Positions 29,397 to 40,490 of a stretch of DNA of 64,000 nucleotides are shown here, piece by piece. Made by a program: the position numbers and the translations under genes. Source of the DNA: Sphingomonas sp. LM7 (GTDB taxonomy: Bacteria > Pseudomonadota > Alphaproteobacteria > Sphingomonadales > Sphingomonadaceae); the NCBI RefSeq assembly GCF_002002925.1, contig NZ_CP019511.1:930001-994000 (forward strand), in the 5' to 3' direction. Below the pieces are notes generated by a model. It saw nothing but the letters and a program-made list of their open reading frames with translations, did no database searches and was not told the origin of the DNA. The number at the start of each line of letters is the position of its first letter. Position 1 is the first letter of the stretch.

Positions 29397-31411
29397 TGCC
29401 CAAAGTCAAAGTAGACGGAATTGAAGTGGAGGTGCCTGCGGGCGCCACCGTGCTCCAGGCCTGCGAAGCCGCGGGCAAGGAGATTCCGCGTTTCTGCTAT
29501 CACGAGCGGCTGTCGATCGCCGGCAATTGCCGGATGTGCCTGGTCGAAGTGAAGCCCGGGCCGCCCAAGCCGCAAGCCTCGTGCGCACTGCCGGCTGCCG
29601 ACAACCAGGAAATCCGCACCGACAGCCCGATGGTGAAGGCCGCGCGCGAAGGCGTGATGGAATTTCTGCTGATCAATCACCCGCTCGACTGCCCGATCTG
29701 CGATCAGGGCGGCGAATGCGACCTGCAGGACCAGTCGGTCGCTTATGGCAAGGGCCATAGCCGCTACACCGAGCACAAGCGCGCGGTGACCGAGAAGTAT
29801 ATGGGTCCGATCATCAAGACGATCATGACCCGCTGCATCCAGTGCACCCGCTGCGTGCGCTTCGGCGAGGAAGTCGCCGGAGTCGACGAGATCGGCGCGA
29901 TCTATCGCGGCGAGAACATGCAGATCACGACCTATCTGGAGAAGGCGTTCAAGAGCGAGCTCTCGGGGAACACGGTCGATCTCTGCCCGGTCGGCGCGCT
30001 GACCCACAAGCCGGTGGCGTTCGAATATCGCCCCTGGGAATTGAAGCGGAACCTGTCGATCGACGTGATGGATGCCGTGGGCACCAACATCCGCCTCGAC
30101 AGCCGCGGCCGCCAAGTGATGCGCGTGCTTCCGCGGATCAACGAGGACGTCAACGAGGAATGGGCGCACGACAAGTCGCGCTACCATGTCGACGGGCTCG
30201 TCCGCCGGCGGCTCGACCGTCCGTTCGTCCGCAAGGACGGCAAGCTGGTCGAGGCGAGCTGGGATGAGGCGTTCGACGCGATCGCCGCGGTCAACGCAGG
30301 CTCGAGCGTCGCGGCGATCGCCGGCGACCTGCTCGATGCCGAGACGATGTACGCCGCCAAGGCGCTGCTCAAGGGCCTCGGCTCGGAGCTGATCGAGAGC
30401 CGCCAGACCGGGATGGACTATGACGTGTCGAACCTCGGCGCGGTGGCGTTCAACCCGACCATCGCGGGCGTCGAGGATGCCGATGCGATCCTGCTGATCG
30501 GTAGCAACCTCCGCTGGGAAGCGCCGCTGATCAACACGCGGATTCGGAAAGCGATCAAGAAGGGCGCCAAGGTCTTCGCGATCGGCCCGGAGACCGATCT
30601 CACCTACAAGCTCGAATGGCTGGGTAACGATCTGTCGCTGCTCGGCAAGCTGCCCGACCAGGTCGTGCAGGCGTTCGACGGCGCGAAGAAGCCGCTCGTC
30701 ATCGTCGGCCCCGGTGCGCTGGGTGCGGGCTTCGGCGCGGCGCTCGCACTGGTCGAGCCGATGAAGCTGATCCGCACGCTCGAGGACGGCACTGCCTGGA
30801 ACGGCTTCGGCGTGGTCCATATCGCAGCAGCCCGGATGGCGGCGCTGATGCTCGGCTTTGCGCAGAAGGGCGGCATCGCCGATGTCGTCGCGGCGAACCC
30901 CAAGCTCGCGCTGTTCCTCGGCGCGGACGAAGTCGACTTCGCCAAGTTCCAAGGCAGCTTCAAGGTGTTCATCGGCCATCACGGCGATCGCGGCGCGCAC
31001 CATGCCGACGTGATCCTGCCTGGCGCGACCTATGCCGAGAAGCCGGGCACCTATGTGAACCTAGAAGGCCGCGTCCAGCGCGCCGATCGCGCGGTGTTCG
31101 CGCCGGGCGACGCGCGCGAGGACTGGTCGATCCTGCGCGCGCTTTCCGACAGGCTCGGCCGCACGCTGCCGTTCGATAGTTTCGAAGAGCTGCGCGCCGC
31201 GATGGCTTCCGACGTGCCGGCGCTGGCCGAAGAGGGCCTCGTGACCTTCGCTTGGAACGCACCCAAGCTCTCCGCCATTGCAAGCGGCCCGGTCAATTAT
31301 CCGGTCGCCGACTTTTACCTGACCAACGCGATCTGCCGCGCATCGCCGACGATGCAGCGCTGCTCGGCAGAACTCGTCCATGGCGAGGAATTTGCGGAGG
31401 CCGCGGAATGA
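29396..31411 (+). CDS. nuoG: NADH-quinone oxidoreductase subunit G
   Basis: 671 residues, the alphaproteobacterial length and shorter than in E. coli. N-terminal [2Fe-2S] ferredoxin domain ([20 protein letters not shown]), the His/Cys cluster N5 region [19 protein letters not shown], and the N4 motif [17 protein letters not shown]. Then comes a molybdopterin-oxidoreductase-like domain that has lost the cofactor role in this family. Ends in an ATGA overlap with nuoH. Confidence 0.96.
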
Positions 31412-32463
31412 CCGCCTTCTTCCAGAACACCATCGGCCTGCCGTTCGGCTGGGCGTGGTTCGTCGCGACGATCGTCGGCATTCTGGTGATTGCATTGCCG
31501 CTGATGCTGGCCGTGGCGATGATCATCTACGCCGATCGCAAGATCTGGGCGGCGATGGCGCTGCGCCGCGGTCCCAATGTCGTCGGCCCGTTCGGCCTGC
31601 TGCAGAGCTTCGCCGACGGCCTCAAGGTGTTCCTCCAGGAGACCATCATCCCGTCGAGCGCGAACAAGACCCTGTTCCTGCTCGCGCCGATCATCACCTT
31701 CACGGTCGCGCTGATCGTTTGGGCAGTGGTGCCGTGGCAGGCGGGCGTGGTGCTTTCCAACATCAACGTGGGCCTGCTCTACGTCCTCGCGGCTTCGTCG
31801 CTCGGCGTGTACGGCATCATCCTGGCCGGCTGGTCGTCCAACTCCAAATACCCGTTCTACTCGGCGATCCGCGCCGCGGCGCAGATGGTGAGCTACGAAG
31901 TCTCGATCGGCTTCGTGCTGATCTCGGTGGTGCTGTGGGCGAGGACGTTCAACCTGGGCGGCATCGTCGACCAGCAGCAGGGCCATGTCCTCGGCTTCCT
32001 CAACGGCTTCGGGTTCAATCCATTGCTGTTCCCGATGGCGGTGGTGTTCTTCATCTCGTCGCTCGCCGAGACTCAGCGCGCGCCGTTCGACTTGACCGAA
32101 GCCGAGTCCGAGCTCGTTGCAGGCTATCAGACCGAATATTCGTCGATGGCCTTCGCGCTCTACTGGCTCGGCGAATATGCCAACGTGCTGCTGATGTGCA
32201 CGCTCAACGCGACCCTGTTCTGGGGCGGCTATCTGCCCCCGATCGACTGGGCGCCGCTCTACCTCGTGCCCGGCATCATCTGGCTGTTCGCCAAGATCCT
32301 GTTCTTCTTCTTCGTGTTCAGCTGGGTGAAGGCGACCGTCCCGCGCTATCGCTACGACCAGCTGATGCGGCTGGGCTGGAAGATCTTCCTGCCGCTGTCG
32401 CTGATCTTCGTATTTCTCGTTTCCGGGTATCTCATGCTGACCCGGGTTGGAGTGCCCGCATGA
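31408..32463 (+). CDS. nuoH: NADH-quinone oxidoreductase subunit H
   Basis: 351 residues, eight-helix membrane subunit at the junction with the peripheral arm. Conserved [35 protein letters not shown] quinone-chamber block and the [17 protein letters not shown] loop are intact. The start used is the ATG at 31408, which overlaps the nuoG stop; the frame extends upstream inside nuoG but without family similarity. Confidence 0.97.
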   Translation: MTAFFQNTIGLPFGWAWFVATIVGILVIALPLMLAVAMIIYADRKIWAAMALRRGPNVVGPFGLLQSFADGLKVFLQETIIPSSANKTLFLLAPIITFTVALIVWAVVPWQAGVVLSNINVGLLYVLAASSLGVYGIILAGWSSNSKYPFYSAIRAAAQMVSYEVSIGFVLISVVLWARTFNLGGIVDQQQGHVLGFLNGFGFNPLLFPMAVVFFISSLAETQRAPFDLTEAESELVAGYQTEYSSMAFALYWLGEYANVLLMCTLNATLFWGGYLPPIDWAPLYLVPGIIWLFAKILFFFFVFSWVKATVPRYRYDQLMRLGWKIFLPLSLIFVFLVSGYLMLTRVGVPA

Positions 32464-32945
32464 GCGTTGCTCAGCTAATCCGTTCCTACACGCTGTGGGA
32501 GTTCATCAAGGCGCACTGGCTGACCTTGCGCTACTTCTTCAAGCCCAAGGCGACGATCAACTATCCGTATGAGAAGAATCCGATCTCGCCCCGCTTTCGC
32601 GGCGAGCATGCGCTGCGCCGTTATGCGAACGGCGAGGAGCGCTGCATCGCGTGCAAGCTGTGCGAGGCGGTGTGCCCGGCGCTGGCGATCACGATCGAGG
32701 CCGAACCGCGTGAGGACGGCAGCCGCCGCACCACGCGCTACGACATCGACATGACCAAGTGCATCTATTGCGGGCTCTGCCAGGAAGCGTGCCCGGTCGA
32801 TGCGATCGTCGAGGGACCGAACTTCGAATTCTCGACCGAAACCCGCGAAGAGCTGATTTACGACAAGAACAAGCTGCTCGCGAACGGCGACCGCTGGGAG
32901 CGCGCGATCGCCGCGAACCTTGCCGCCGATGCACCGTACCGTTAA
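32460..32945 (+). CDS. nuoI: NADH-quinone oxidoreductase subunit I
   Basis: 161 residues. Two ferredoxin motifs hold clusters N6a and N6b: [12 protein letters not shown] and [12 protein letters not shown]. The N-terminal amphipathic stretch ([22 protein letters not shown]) lies along the membrane. ATG overlaps the nuoH TGA by two bases. The 33-base gap before nuoJ is the only spacer in the second half of the operon. Confidence 0.96.
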   Translation: MSVAQLIRSYTLWEFIKAHWLTLRYFFKPKATINYPYEKNPISPRFRGEHALRRYANGEERCIACKLCEAVCPALAITIEAEPREDGSRRTTRYDIDMTKCIYCGLCQEACPVDAIVEGPNFEFSTETREELIYDKNKLLANGDRWERAIAANLAADAPYR

Positions 32946-32978
32946 GCGCACCGCAATCGACAGGGGCCGTCAGATTCC

Positions 32979-33590
32979 GTGATCCAGCTCATAGCCTTTT
33001 ACCTGTTTGCCATCGTCGTCATCGCCTCCGCGGCGCTGACGATCCTGGCACGCAATCCGGTGCACAGCGTGCTCTGGCTCATCCTCGCGTTCTTCAACGC
33101 GGCGGGCCTGATGGTGCTCGTCGGTGCCGAGTTCATCGCGATGCTGCTCGTCATCGTCTATGTCGGCGCGGTCGCGGTGCTCTTCCTGTTCGTCGTGATG
33201 ATGCTCAACATCGACTTCGCCGAGCTGCGTGCCGGCGTGATGCGCTATGCCGCGATCGGGCTGCTGCTCGCGCTGGCGCTGGTCGCCGAGATCATCGTCG
33301 CGATCGGCGCGTGGAGCGCCGGTGGGCTGCAGCTTGGCCGCCGCATCGCCCCGATCGATGCAAGCGTCCCTAATATCGAAGCGATCGGCCAGCTGCTCTA
33401 CTCGCGCTATCTGTTCGTGTTCGAAGGCGCCGGGCTGGTGCTGCTGGTCGCGATGATCGGCGCGATCGTGCTGACCTACCGCCAGCGCAGCGACGTTCGC
33501 CCGCAGAATATCAGCCGCCAGATCAATCGCCGTTCGAAGGATGCGACGCGCAACATGAACCCACCGGTTGGGCAGGGGGTCGAGCTGTGA
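32979..33590 (+). CDS. nuoJ: NADH-quinone oxidoreductase subunit J
   Basis: 203 residues, GTG start. Five membrane helices, including the family-specific [21 protein letters not shown] and [23 protein letters not shown] with its pi-bulge region that takes part in coupling. The polar C-terminal tail ([20 protein letters not shown]) is usual for alphaproteobacteria. Stop overlaps the nuoK GTG by four bases. Confidence 0.95.
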   Translation: MIQLIAFYLFAIVVIASAALTILARNPVHSVLWLILAFFNAAGLMVLVGAEFIAMLLVIVYVGAVAVLFLFVVMMLNIDFAELRAGVMRYAAIGLLLALALVAEIIVAIGAWSAGGLQLGRRIAPIDASVPNIEAIGQLLYSRYLFVFEGAGLVLLVAMIGAIVLTYRQRSDVRPQNISRQINRRSKDATRNMNPPVGQGVEL

Positions 33591-33892
33591 TCGGCATCAC
33601 CCATTACCTCGTCGTCTCCGCGATCCTGTTCACGCTCGGCGTGCTAGGCATTTTCATGAACCGGAAGAACCTGATCGTCATCCTGATGGCGATCGAGCTT
33701 ATCCTGCTTGCGGTGAACCTCAATCTCGTCGCCTTCTCGGCGTTCCTCGGCGATCTCGTGGGCCAGGTGTTCGCGATGTTCGTGCTGACCGTCGCCGCCG
33801 GCGAGGCCGCGATCGGGCTCGCCATTCTAGTCATCTACTTCCGTAGCCGGGGCACGATCTCGGTCGACGACGTCAATCGGATGAAGGGCTGA
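33587..33892 (+). CDS. nuoK: NADH-quinone oxidoreductase subunit K
   Basis: 101 residues, three helices, the exact usual length. Membrane glutamates in [20 protein letters not shown] and [18 protein letters not shown] are conserved and lie on the proton path. GTG start; its stop overlaps the nuoL ATG. Confidence 0.96.
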   Translation: MIGITHYLVVSAILFTLGVLGIFMNRKNLIVILMAIELILLAVNLNLVAFSAFLGDLVGQVFAMFVLTVAAGEAAIGLAILVIYFRSRGTISVDDVNRMKG

Positions 33893-35982
33893 TGTCGCCG
33901 ATTCTCCTCATCGTATTCCTGCCGCTCCTCGCAGCGGTGGTAGGTGGCCTCGCGAACAAGTCGTTCGGCAGCACGCTCCCCAAGATCGTCACCACGGGCG
34001 CGCTGTTCGTCGCGTGTGGCCTCTCCTGGACGGTGTTCCTTCCGTATTTGCACGGCGCGGAAAAGACGGTCGTCCCGGTGCTCAACTGGATGACTTCGGG
34101 CGATTTGCAGATCGAATGGGCGCTGCGCGTCGACTCGCTCACCGCAGTGATGCTGGTGGTGATCACCAGCGTCTCGGCGCTCGTGCACCTCTATAGCTGG
34201 GGCTATATGAGCGAGGAGCCGGACCAGCCGCGCTTCTTCGCGTACCTCTCGCTGTTCACCTTCGCGATGCTGATGCTCGTGACCGCCGACAACCTCGTCC
34301 AGATGTTCTTCGGCTGGGAAGGCGTGGGCCTAGCGTCCTACCTGCTGATCGGCTTCTGGTTCCGCAAGCCGAGCGCCAATGCCGCGGCGATCAAGGCGTT
34401 CGTTGTGAACCGTGTGGGTGACTTGGGCTTCATGCTCGGCATCTTCGGGACCTTCCTGGTGTTCGGCACGGTGCAGATCGACGCGATCCTCGCCGCAGCG
34501 CCCAACATGTCGGGCTCGACGATCGGGTTCCTCGGCGCGCGCTTCGATACGATGACCGTGCTCTGCCTGCTCCTGTTCGTCGGCGCGATGGGCAAGTCGG
34601 CGCAGCTTGGCCTCCACACCTGGTTGCCGGATGCGATGGAAGGCCCGACCCCGGTGTCGGCGCTGATCCACGCGGCGACGATGGTCACCGCGGGCGTGTT
34701 CATGGTCTGCCGGATGTCGCCAATGTTCGAGACCAGCCCGGTCGCGATGGGCGTGGTGACCTTTGTCGGCGCCGCGACCTGCCTGTTCGCCGCGACCGTT
34801 GGCCTCGTGCAGACCGACATCAAGCGCGTGATCGCCTATTCGACCTGCTCGCAGCTCGGCTACATGTTCTTCGCGGCGGGCGTCGGCGCTTATGGCGCGG
34901 CGATGTTCCACCTGTTCACGCACGCCTTCTTCAAGGCGCTGCTGTTCCTCGGTGCCGGCTCGGTGATCCACGCGATGCACCACGAGCAGGACATGCGCTT
35001 CTATGGCGGCTTAAGGAAGCACATCCCGTTCACCTTCTGGACGATGATGTTCGGTACGCTGGCGATCACCGGCGTCGGCTTGCCCGCAGTGTTCGGCAAC
35101 CATCTCGCGATCGGTTTCGCCGGCTTCCACTCGAAGGACGCGATCATCGAGGCGGCCTGGGCTGCCGGGGTGCCGAGCGCCTTCTGGGTCGGCGTGTTCG
35201 TCGCCTTGCTCACCAGCTTCTACAGCTGGCGCCTGGTGTTCCTGACCTTCTACGGCAAGCCGCGCTGGGCGGGCTCGGAGCATATCCAGCACGCGGCGCA
35301 TGATGCGCACGGCCACGGTCATGACGCGCATCACGATGAAGCGCCTTCGGCCGAGGATGCTGGGCACACGCCCGACGCACATCATGCCGCGCACGACGAT
35401 CACGCTGTCGAAGGCACGGCAGGCTATCATCCGCACGAAAGCCCATGGGTGATGCTGATCCCGCTGACCCTGCTGTCGATCGGCGCGATCGTCGCGGGCT
35501 TCGTGTTCCATGGCTTCTTCATCGAGGCCGAGGAAGGCGCACACTTCTGGAACGGCGCGATCGCGTTCGACACGCATCTGATGCATGCGATGCACGAAGT
35601 GCCGACCTGGGTGAAGCTCTCGGCGACCGCCGCGATGCTGCTCGGCCTTGGCGGGGCGTGGTTCACTTATATCCGCAAGCCCGGTTTCGCGGCTGCGGTG
35701 GCCGACAACTTCCGGGTGGTCTACACCTTCCTGCTCAACAAATGGTACTTCGACGAGCTCTACAACTTCCTGTTCGTCCGCCCCGCATTCGCGATCGGCC
35801 GGCTGCTCTGGAAGGCGGGTGACGAAGGCACCATCGACCGCTTCGGCCCCAACGGCATCGCCCGGCTGGTCCAGCTCGGCTCGGCCGGGGCGGTCCGCCT
35901 GCAATCGGGATATCTCTACACCTATGCGTTCATCATGCTGATCGGCCTGACCGCGGCACTCACCTGGGTGATCGCAGGATGA
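33892..35982 (+). CDS. nuoL: NADH-quinone oxidoreductase subunit L with a histidine-rich loop
   Basis: 696 residues, antiporter-like proton-pumping subunit. Conserved [53 protein letters not shown] and [10 protein letters not shown] are intact. Between helices, residues about 464-516 form a loop with roughly fifteen histidines plus Asp and Glu (for example [12 protein letters not shown]). The long C-terminal lateral helix region ends in a last TM. Stop overlaps the nuoM ATG. Confidence 0.96.
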   Translation: MSPILLIVFLPLLAAVVGGLANKSFGSTLPKIVTTGALFVACGLSWTVFLPYLHGAEKTVVPVLNWMTSGDLQIEWALRVDSLTAVMLVVITSVSALVHLYSWGYMSEEPDQPRFFAYLSLFTFAMLMLVTADNLVQMFFGWEGVGLASYLLIGFWFRKPSANAAAIKAFVVNRVGDLGFMLGIFGTFLVFGTVQIDAILAAAPNMSGSTIGFLGARFDTMTVLCLLLFVGAMGKSAQLGLHTWLPDAMEGPTPVSALIHAATMVTAGVFMVCRMSPMFETSPVAMGVVTFVGAATCLFAATVGLVQTDIKRVIAYSTCSQLGYMFFAAGVGAYGAAMFHLFTHAFFKALLFLGAGSVIHAMHHEQDMRFYGGLRKHIPFTFWTMMFGTLAITGVGLPAVFGNHLAIGFAGFHSKDAIIEAAWAAGVPSAFWVGVFVALLTSFYSWRLVFLTFYGKPRWAGSEHIQHAAHDAHGHGHDAHHDEAPSAEDAGHTPDAHHAAHDDHAVEGTAGYHPHESPWVMLIPLTLLSIGAIVAGFVFHGFFIEAEEGAHFWNGAIAFDTHLMHAMHEVPTWVKLSATAAMLLGLGGAWFTYIRKPGFAAAVADNFRVVYTFLLNKWYFDELYNFLFVRPAFAIGRLLWKAGDEGTIDRFGPNGIARLVQLGSAGAVRLQSGYLYTYAFIMLIGLTAALTWVIAG

Positions 35983-37553
35983 CCGGCTTCCCGATCCTCT
36001 CCATCATGCTGGCGATCCCCGCGATCGCCGCCGTGGCCTGTCTGTTCGCGGGTGCGCAGGGCGCGCGCTGGATCGCGCTGGGGGCAACCCTGGTCGATTT
36101 CGCGCTCGGCATCTTCCTCTGGGCCAATTTCGACATGAGCGCGGGCGCCGCGCAGTGGCAATATGTCGAGCATGTCCGCCTGTTCGGCATCGGCGGAGTC
36201 GACTTTGCCTGGGCGCTGGGCATCGACGGCTTCGCATTGCTGCTGATCATGCTCTCGGTCTTCCTCATGCCGATCTGCATCGGCGCGAGCTGGGTCGCGA
36301 TCGAGAAGCGCGTGCCGGAATATATGGCGGCGATGCTCGCCACGCTGATCCTGATGATCGGCACCTTCGCCGCGCAGGACCTGCTGCTGTTCTACGTCTT
36401 CTTCGAAGGCGGCCTGATCCCGATGTACCTGATCATCGGCATCTGGGGCGGCGCCAACCGCATCTACGCGTCGTACAAGTTCTTCCTCTACACGCTGCTC
36501 GGCTCGCTGCTGATGCTCATCGCGATGATCGCGATGCTGCTCAACGCCGGCACGTCGTCGATCCCCGAGCTGATGGCGCACGACTTCCCGGCGCAGTGGC
36601 AGACCTGGCTGTGGCTGGCGTTCTTCGCGAGCTTCGCGGTCAAGATGCCGATGTGGCCGGTCCACACCTGGCTGCCCGACGCGCACGTCCAGGCGCCTAC
36701 CGCCGGGTCGGTGATCCTGGCAGGCGTGCTGCTCAAGCTCGGCGGCTACGGCTTCCTGCGCTTCAGCCTGCCGATGTTCCCCGAAGCCTCGGCGCAGTTC
36801 ATGAACCTGGTGTTCGTGCTGTCGTGCGTCGCGGTGGTCTACACCTCGCTGGTCGCGCTGGTGCAGTCGGACATGAAGAAGCTGATCGCGTATTCGTCGG
36901 TCGCGCACATGGCGATCGTGACGATGGGGCTGTTCGCCTTCAACCAGCAGGGTATCGAAGGCGCGATGATGGTCATGCTCGGCCACGGCCTCGTCTCGGG
37001 CGCGCTGTTCCTGTGCGTCGGCGTGATCTACGATCGCCTGCACACCCGCGAGATCGATCGCTACGGCGGCTTGGCGATCAACATGCCGCGCTACGCTGCG
37101 CTGTTCATGCTGTTCACCATGGCGTCGGTCGGCCTGCCGGGCACCAGCAACTTTGTCGGTGAGTTCCTCGGCCTTGCCGGGATCTACCAGGTCTCGACCT
37201 GGACCGCGCTGATCGGCACGAGCGGCATCATCCTGGGTGCGGCGTACATGCTGTACCTCTATCGCCGCGTTGTGTTCGGCGACCTGACCAAGGAAGACGT
37301 CCGCGCGATGCCCGATCTCAACGCGCGCGAGATCTGGCTGCTTGCCCCGATCGCCGCAGCAGTGCTGTGGATGGGCGTATACCCCGAGAGCTTCCTCAAG
37401 CCGATGCGGCCCGATGTCGAGCGGCTGGTCGAGCGGATGAGCCGCGCGGCGCCTGCGGGTGACTCACAGCCGACCGCCGGCAAGCCTGCGCCCGCCGCGG
37501 CGCATGGCGAGGAACATGCTGCCCCCGCTGCTGCGCACGGGAGCGCCCACTGA
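35979..37553 (+). CDS. nuoM: NADH-quinone oxidoreductase subunit M
   Basis: 524 residues, antiporter-like proton-pumping subunit. Conserved glutamate in [24 protein letters not shown] and lysine in [30 protein letters not shown]; both lie on the proton channel. The C-terminus carries a Pro/Ala tail with histidines ([19 protein letters not shown]), which most NuoM proteins lack. Stop overlaps the nuoN ATG. Confidence 0.96.
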   Translation: MTGFPILSIMLAIPAIAAVACLFAGAQGARWIALGATLVDFALGIFLWANFDMSAGAAQWQYVEHVRLFGIGGVDFAWALGIDGFALLLIMLSVFLMPICIGASWVAIEKRVPEYMAAMLATLILMIGTFAAQDLLLFYVFFEGGLIPMYLIIGIWGGANRIYASYKFFLYTLLGSLLMLIAMIAMLLNAGTSSIPELMAHDFPAQWQTWLWLAFFASFAVKMPMWPVHTWLPDAHVQAPTAGSVILAGVLLKLGGYGFLRFSLPMFPEASAQFMNLVFVLSCVAVVYTSLVALVQSDMKKLIAYSSVAHMAIVTMGLFAFNQQGIEGAMMVMLGHGLVSGALFLCVGVIYDRLHTREIDRYGGLAINMPRYAALFMLFTMASVGLPGTSNFVGEFLGLAGIYQVSTWTALIGTSGIILGAAYMLYLYRRVVFGDLTKEDVRAMPDLNAREIWLLAPIAAAVLWMGVYPESFLKPMRPDVERLVERMSRAAPAGDSQPTAGKPAPAAAHGEEHAAPAAAHGSAH

Positions 37554-38998
37554 TGAGCTATTCGATGCAATTGATGATGGTCCTGCCCGAGCTGGTGCTC
37601 GCGGGGGGCGCGATCCTGCTGATGCTGGTCGCCGCATGGGGCGGCCAGGCCTCGACCAGGCTGGTGAGCTGGGCGGCGATCGCCGTGCTGCTCGGCGCGG
37701 GCATCGCGCTGGCCGGCCCGGCTTCGGCCGGCGGCTCGGCGTTTGACGGGCTGTATCGCGCCGACGCCTTTGCGGCGTTCGCCAAGGCGCTGATCTTCGT
37801 CGCCGCAGCGGTCTCGATCCTGATCGCGCCGCGCTTCTTCCAGACCACGTCGGGCGACGATCTGCGTCCCGAATATCCGGTGCTGATCCTGCTCTCGACC
37901 GCGGGCATGGGAATGATGGTCTCCGCCGGCGACCTGATGAGCCTCTATGTCGGCCTCGAGCTGCAGAGCCTCGCCGCCTATGTCCTTGCCAGCTTCATGC
38001 GCCGCGACACGCGCTCGGCCGAAGCGGGCCTGAAATATTTCGTCCTCGGTGCGCTGGCTTCGGGCATCCTGCTCTACGGCATCAGCCTGGTGTACGGCTT
38101 CTCGGGCACGACCTTGTTCGACGGGATCGCCGACGCCTATGCGCAGGGTCGTTCGACCGGGCTGCTGTTCGGCCTCGTGTTCGTGTTCGCCGGCCTCGCC
38201 TTCAAGATGAGCGCGGTGCCGTTCCACATGTGGACCCCGGACGTCTATGAAGGCGCACCGACCCCGGTGACTGCGTTCTTCGCTTCGGCGCCCAAGGTCG
38301 CGGCGATCGCGCTCGCCACCCGCGTCGCGATCGAGGCGATGGGCCCGGCGATCTTCGACTGGCGCCAGATCGTGATCTTCGCGGCGCTTGCCTCGATCGT
38401 CTTCGGCGCGGTCGCGGCGATCGGCCAGACCAACATCAAGCGGCTGCTGGCCTATTCGTCTATCAACAATGTCGGCTTCGCGCTGATCGGCCTTGCTGCC
38501 GGCGGCGAGGCGGGCGTTTCGAGCGTGCTCTATTACATGGCGATCTACGTCGTCATGACGCTCGGCTCGTTCCTGATCGTGCTCCAGATGCGCGGTCCCG
38601 ACGGCCAGCCGGTCGAGACGATCGCCAGCCTTTCCGGCATGTCGCGTACCCGGCCGGGCCTCGCGCTCGCCTTCGCGATCTTCATGTTCAGCCTCGCGGG
38701 CATCCCGCCGCTGCTCGGCTTCTTTGCCAAGTTGCAGGTGTTCGTCGCGGCAGTGGATGCCGGGCTGTTCGTGTTCGCGGCAGTGGGTGCCGCGGCCTCG
38801 GCGATCGGCGCGTTCTACTATCTCAAGATCGTCAAGACGATGTACTTCGACGAGCCGGGCGAAGCCTTTTCGGGCAAGACCGATCCGGTCGAGGGCGCAT
38901 TGCTGGTGGTCTGTGCCGCAGTGATCTCGCCGCTCGGCTGGCCGCTGCTCGGCTATCTCGAAATCGCCACGGCGTCGGCGGCGAAGGCGCTGTTCTGA
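37553..38998 (+). CDS. nuoN: NADH-quinone oxidoreductase subunit N
   Basis: 481 residues, last complex I subunit and third antiporter-like protein. Conserved LMSLYVGLELQSLAAYVLASF, FKMSAVPFHMWTPDVYEGAPTPVTAFFASAPK and the lysine in NIKRLLAYSSINNVGFALIGL. Its TGA is shared with a CTG that is the probable start of birA. Confidence 0.96.
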   Translation: MSYSMQLMMVLPELVLAGGAILLMLVAAWGGQASTRLVSWAAIAVLLGAGIALAGPASAGGSAFDGLYRADAFAAFAKALIFVAAAVSILIAPRFFQTTSGDDLRPEYPVLILLSTAGMGMMVSAGDLMSLYVGLELQSLAAYVLASFMRRDTRSAEAGLKYFVLGALASGILLYGISLVYGFSGTTLFDGIADAYAQGRSTGLLFGLVFVFAGLAFKMSAVPFHMWTPDVYEGAPTPVTAFFASAPKVAAIALATRVAIEAMGPAIFDWRQIVIFAALASIVFGAVAAIGQTNIKRLLAYSSINNVGFALIGLAAGGEAGVSSVLYYMAIYVVMTLGSFLIVLQMRGPDGQPVETIASLSGMSRTRPGLALAFAIFMFSLAGIPPLLGFFAKLQVFVAAVDAGLFVFAAVGAAASAIGAFYYLKIVKTMYFDEPGEAFSGKTDPVEGALLVVCAAVISPLGWPLLGYLEIATASAAKALF

Positions 38999-39696
38999 CA
39001 CCGACGATCCGGACCGTCTCCGAGACGGGCTCGACCAATGCGGATGTGGCCGAACTCGCGCAAAGCGGTGCGAGCGAGGGCCTGTGGCTCCGCGCCGAAC
39101 GGCAGAACGCGGGCAAGGGCCGGCAGGGCAGGGCATGGGATTCGCCCGCGGGCAATCTCTACATTTCCACGCTCGTCCGCGTCCGACCGGGCGAGCCGTC
39201 GCCCGCGACGCTCGCGCTGGTCGCCGCGGTGGCGCTTGAGGAGGCGGTGTCGCTGTTCGGCGTGCAGCCGATGCTCAAATGGCCCAACGACTTGTTGATC
39301 GACGGCGCCAAGCTCTCTGGCATCCTGCTCGAACGCGTAGAGGATGCGGTGATCGTCGGCTTCGGCGTCAACCTGGCGCAGCACCCCGACGACCTCGGTC
39401 GCCCCGCCACCAGCGTCGCCGCGCACGCCCCCGCGCCGGACCCCGAGATATTCGCCGAGACGCTGGCCGAGATCTTCGCGCGTTGGCTGTCGCGCTGGCG
39501 CGAGGGCATCGCGCCGGTGCGCGACCGCTGGCTGGCGCGCGCGCATCCGACGGGCACGGCGCTCACCGCGCGGCTGGCGGACGGGTCGTCGGTCGACGGG
39601 CTGTTCGACGGCCTCGATCCGCAGGGCGCGCTCATCCTGCGCTTGGCCGACGGCACCAGCCGTGTCATTCACGCGGGCGACGTGTTCCTGCTCTGA
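38995..39696 (+). CDS. birA: Biotin--[acetyl-CoA-carboxylase] ligase, catalytic domain only
   Basis: 233 residues if translation starts at CTG 38995. Makes biotinyl-AMP and attaches biotin to BCCP. The essential substrate loop E-T-G-S-T-N (residues 10-15) lies upstream of the first conventional start in frame (GTG at 39046), so that start would remove it. CTG 38995 overlaps the nuoN stop as CTGA, like the ATGA/GTGA joints of this operon, and GAAGG is seven bases upstream. Other motifs: [40 protein letters not shown]. There is no DNA-binding domain, so it is not a repressor. Confidence 0.9.
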   Translation: MTPTIRTVSETGSTNADVAELAQSGASEGLWLRAERQNAGKGRQGRAWDSPAGNLYISTLVRVRPGEPSPATLALVAAVALEEAVSLFGVQPMLKWPNDLLIDGAKLSGILLERVEDAVIVGFGVNLAQHPDDLGRPATSVAAHAPAPDPEIFAETLAEIFARWLSRWREGIAPVRDRWLARAHPTGTALTARLADGSSVDGLFDGLDPQGALILRLADGTSRVIHAGDVFLL

Positions 39697-39707
39697 AGGA
39701 GAGGCAA

Positions 39708-40490
39708 ATGCTGCTCGCCGTCGATGCCGGCAACACCAATGTCGTGTTCGCGCTGCTCGAAGGTGGCGAGATCCGCGCGCGCTGGCGCATCGCCACCGAT
39801 CCGCGGCGCACCGCCGACGAATATGCGGTTTGGCTGAGCCAGTTGCTCAGCCTCGAAGGCTATGATCGATCGGCGGTGACCGGCGTGATCGTCGGCACCG
39901 TCGTCCCGCGCGCGTTGCACAACCTTCAGGTGCTCAGCAGCAAGTATTTCAAGGCCGAGGCGGTGATCGCCGGGCAGGGCAGCGCCGAATGGGGCTTCCA
40001 GCTCGACGTCGAGGAGCCGGGCAGCCTCGGCGCCGATCGCGCGCTGAACATGATTGCGGCGCATGCCCGGCACCAGGGCGACCTGATCGTCATCGACTTC
40101 GGCACCGCGACGACGTTCGAGCTGGTCGACTATAGCGGCGCGTACAAGGGCGGGATCATCGCGCCGGGGATCAATTTGTCACTCGACGCGCTGGTCACCG
40201 CTGCGGCCAAGCTGCCGCGGATCGCGATCTCCGCGCCCGAGACCGGCACCGTCGTCGGACGTAACACGGTCGACCAAATGCACATCGGCATCTATTGGGG
40301 CTATATCGCGATGATCGAGGGCCTCGTCGCCCGGCTGAAGGCCGAGGTGGGACGCCCGCTCAAGGTCATTGCCACCGGCGGACTGGCGGTGCTTTTCGAA
40401 AAGCATACATCGGTCTTTGACACGATCGAACCAGACCTGACCATACAGGGTCTGGCCATGCTGTGGGAACGCAGCCAGCAAGGAAATTAA
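39708..40490 (+). CDS. coaX: Type III pantothenate kinase
   Basis: 260 residues, ATG with AAGGAGAG upstream. First step of CoA synthesis, phosphorylating pantothenate. ASKHA fold: [19 protein letters not shown] for phosphate 1, [12 protein letters not shown] for pantothenate, [16 protein letters not shown] for phosphate 2, and a [11 protein letters not shown] adenosine block near the end. Twelve bases after birA, in the conserved birA-coaX-RNase J order of alphaproteobacteria. Confidence 0.95.
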   Translation: MLLAVDAGNTNVVFALLEGGEIRARWRIATDPRRTADEYAVWLSQLLSLEGYDRSAVTGVIVGTVVPRALHNLQVLSSKYFKAEAVIAGQGSAEWGFQLDVEEPGSLGADRALNMIAAHARHQGDLIVIDFGTATTFELVDYSGAYKGGIIAPGINLSLDALVTAAAKLPRIAISAPETGTVVGRNTVDQMHIGIYWGYIAMIEGLVARLKAEVGRPLKVIATGGLAVLFEKHTSVFDTIEPDLTIQGLAMLWERSQQGN

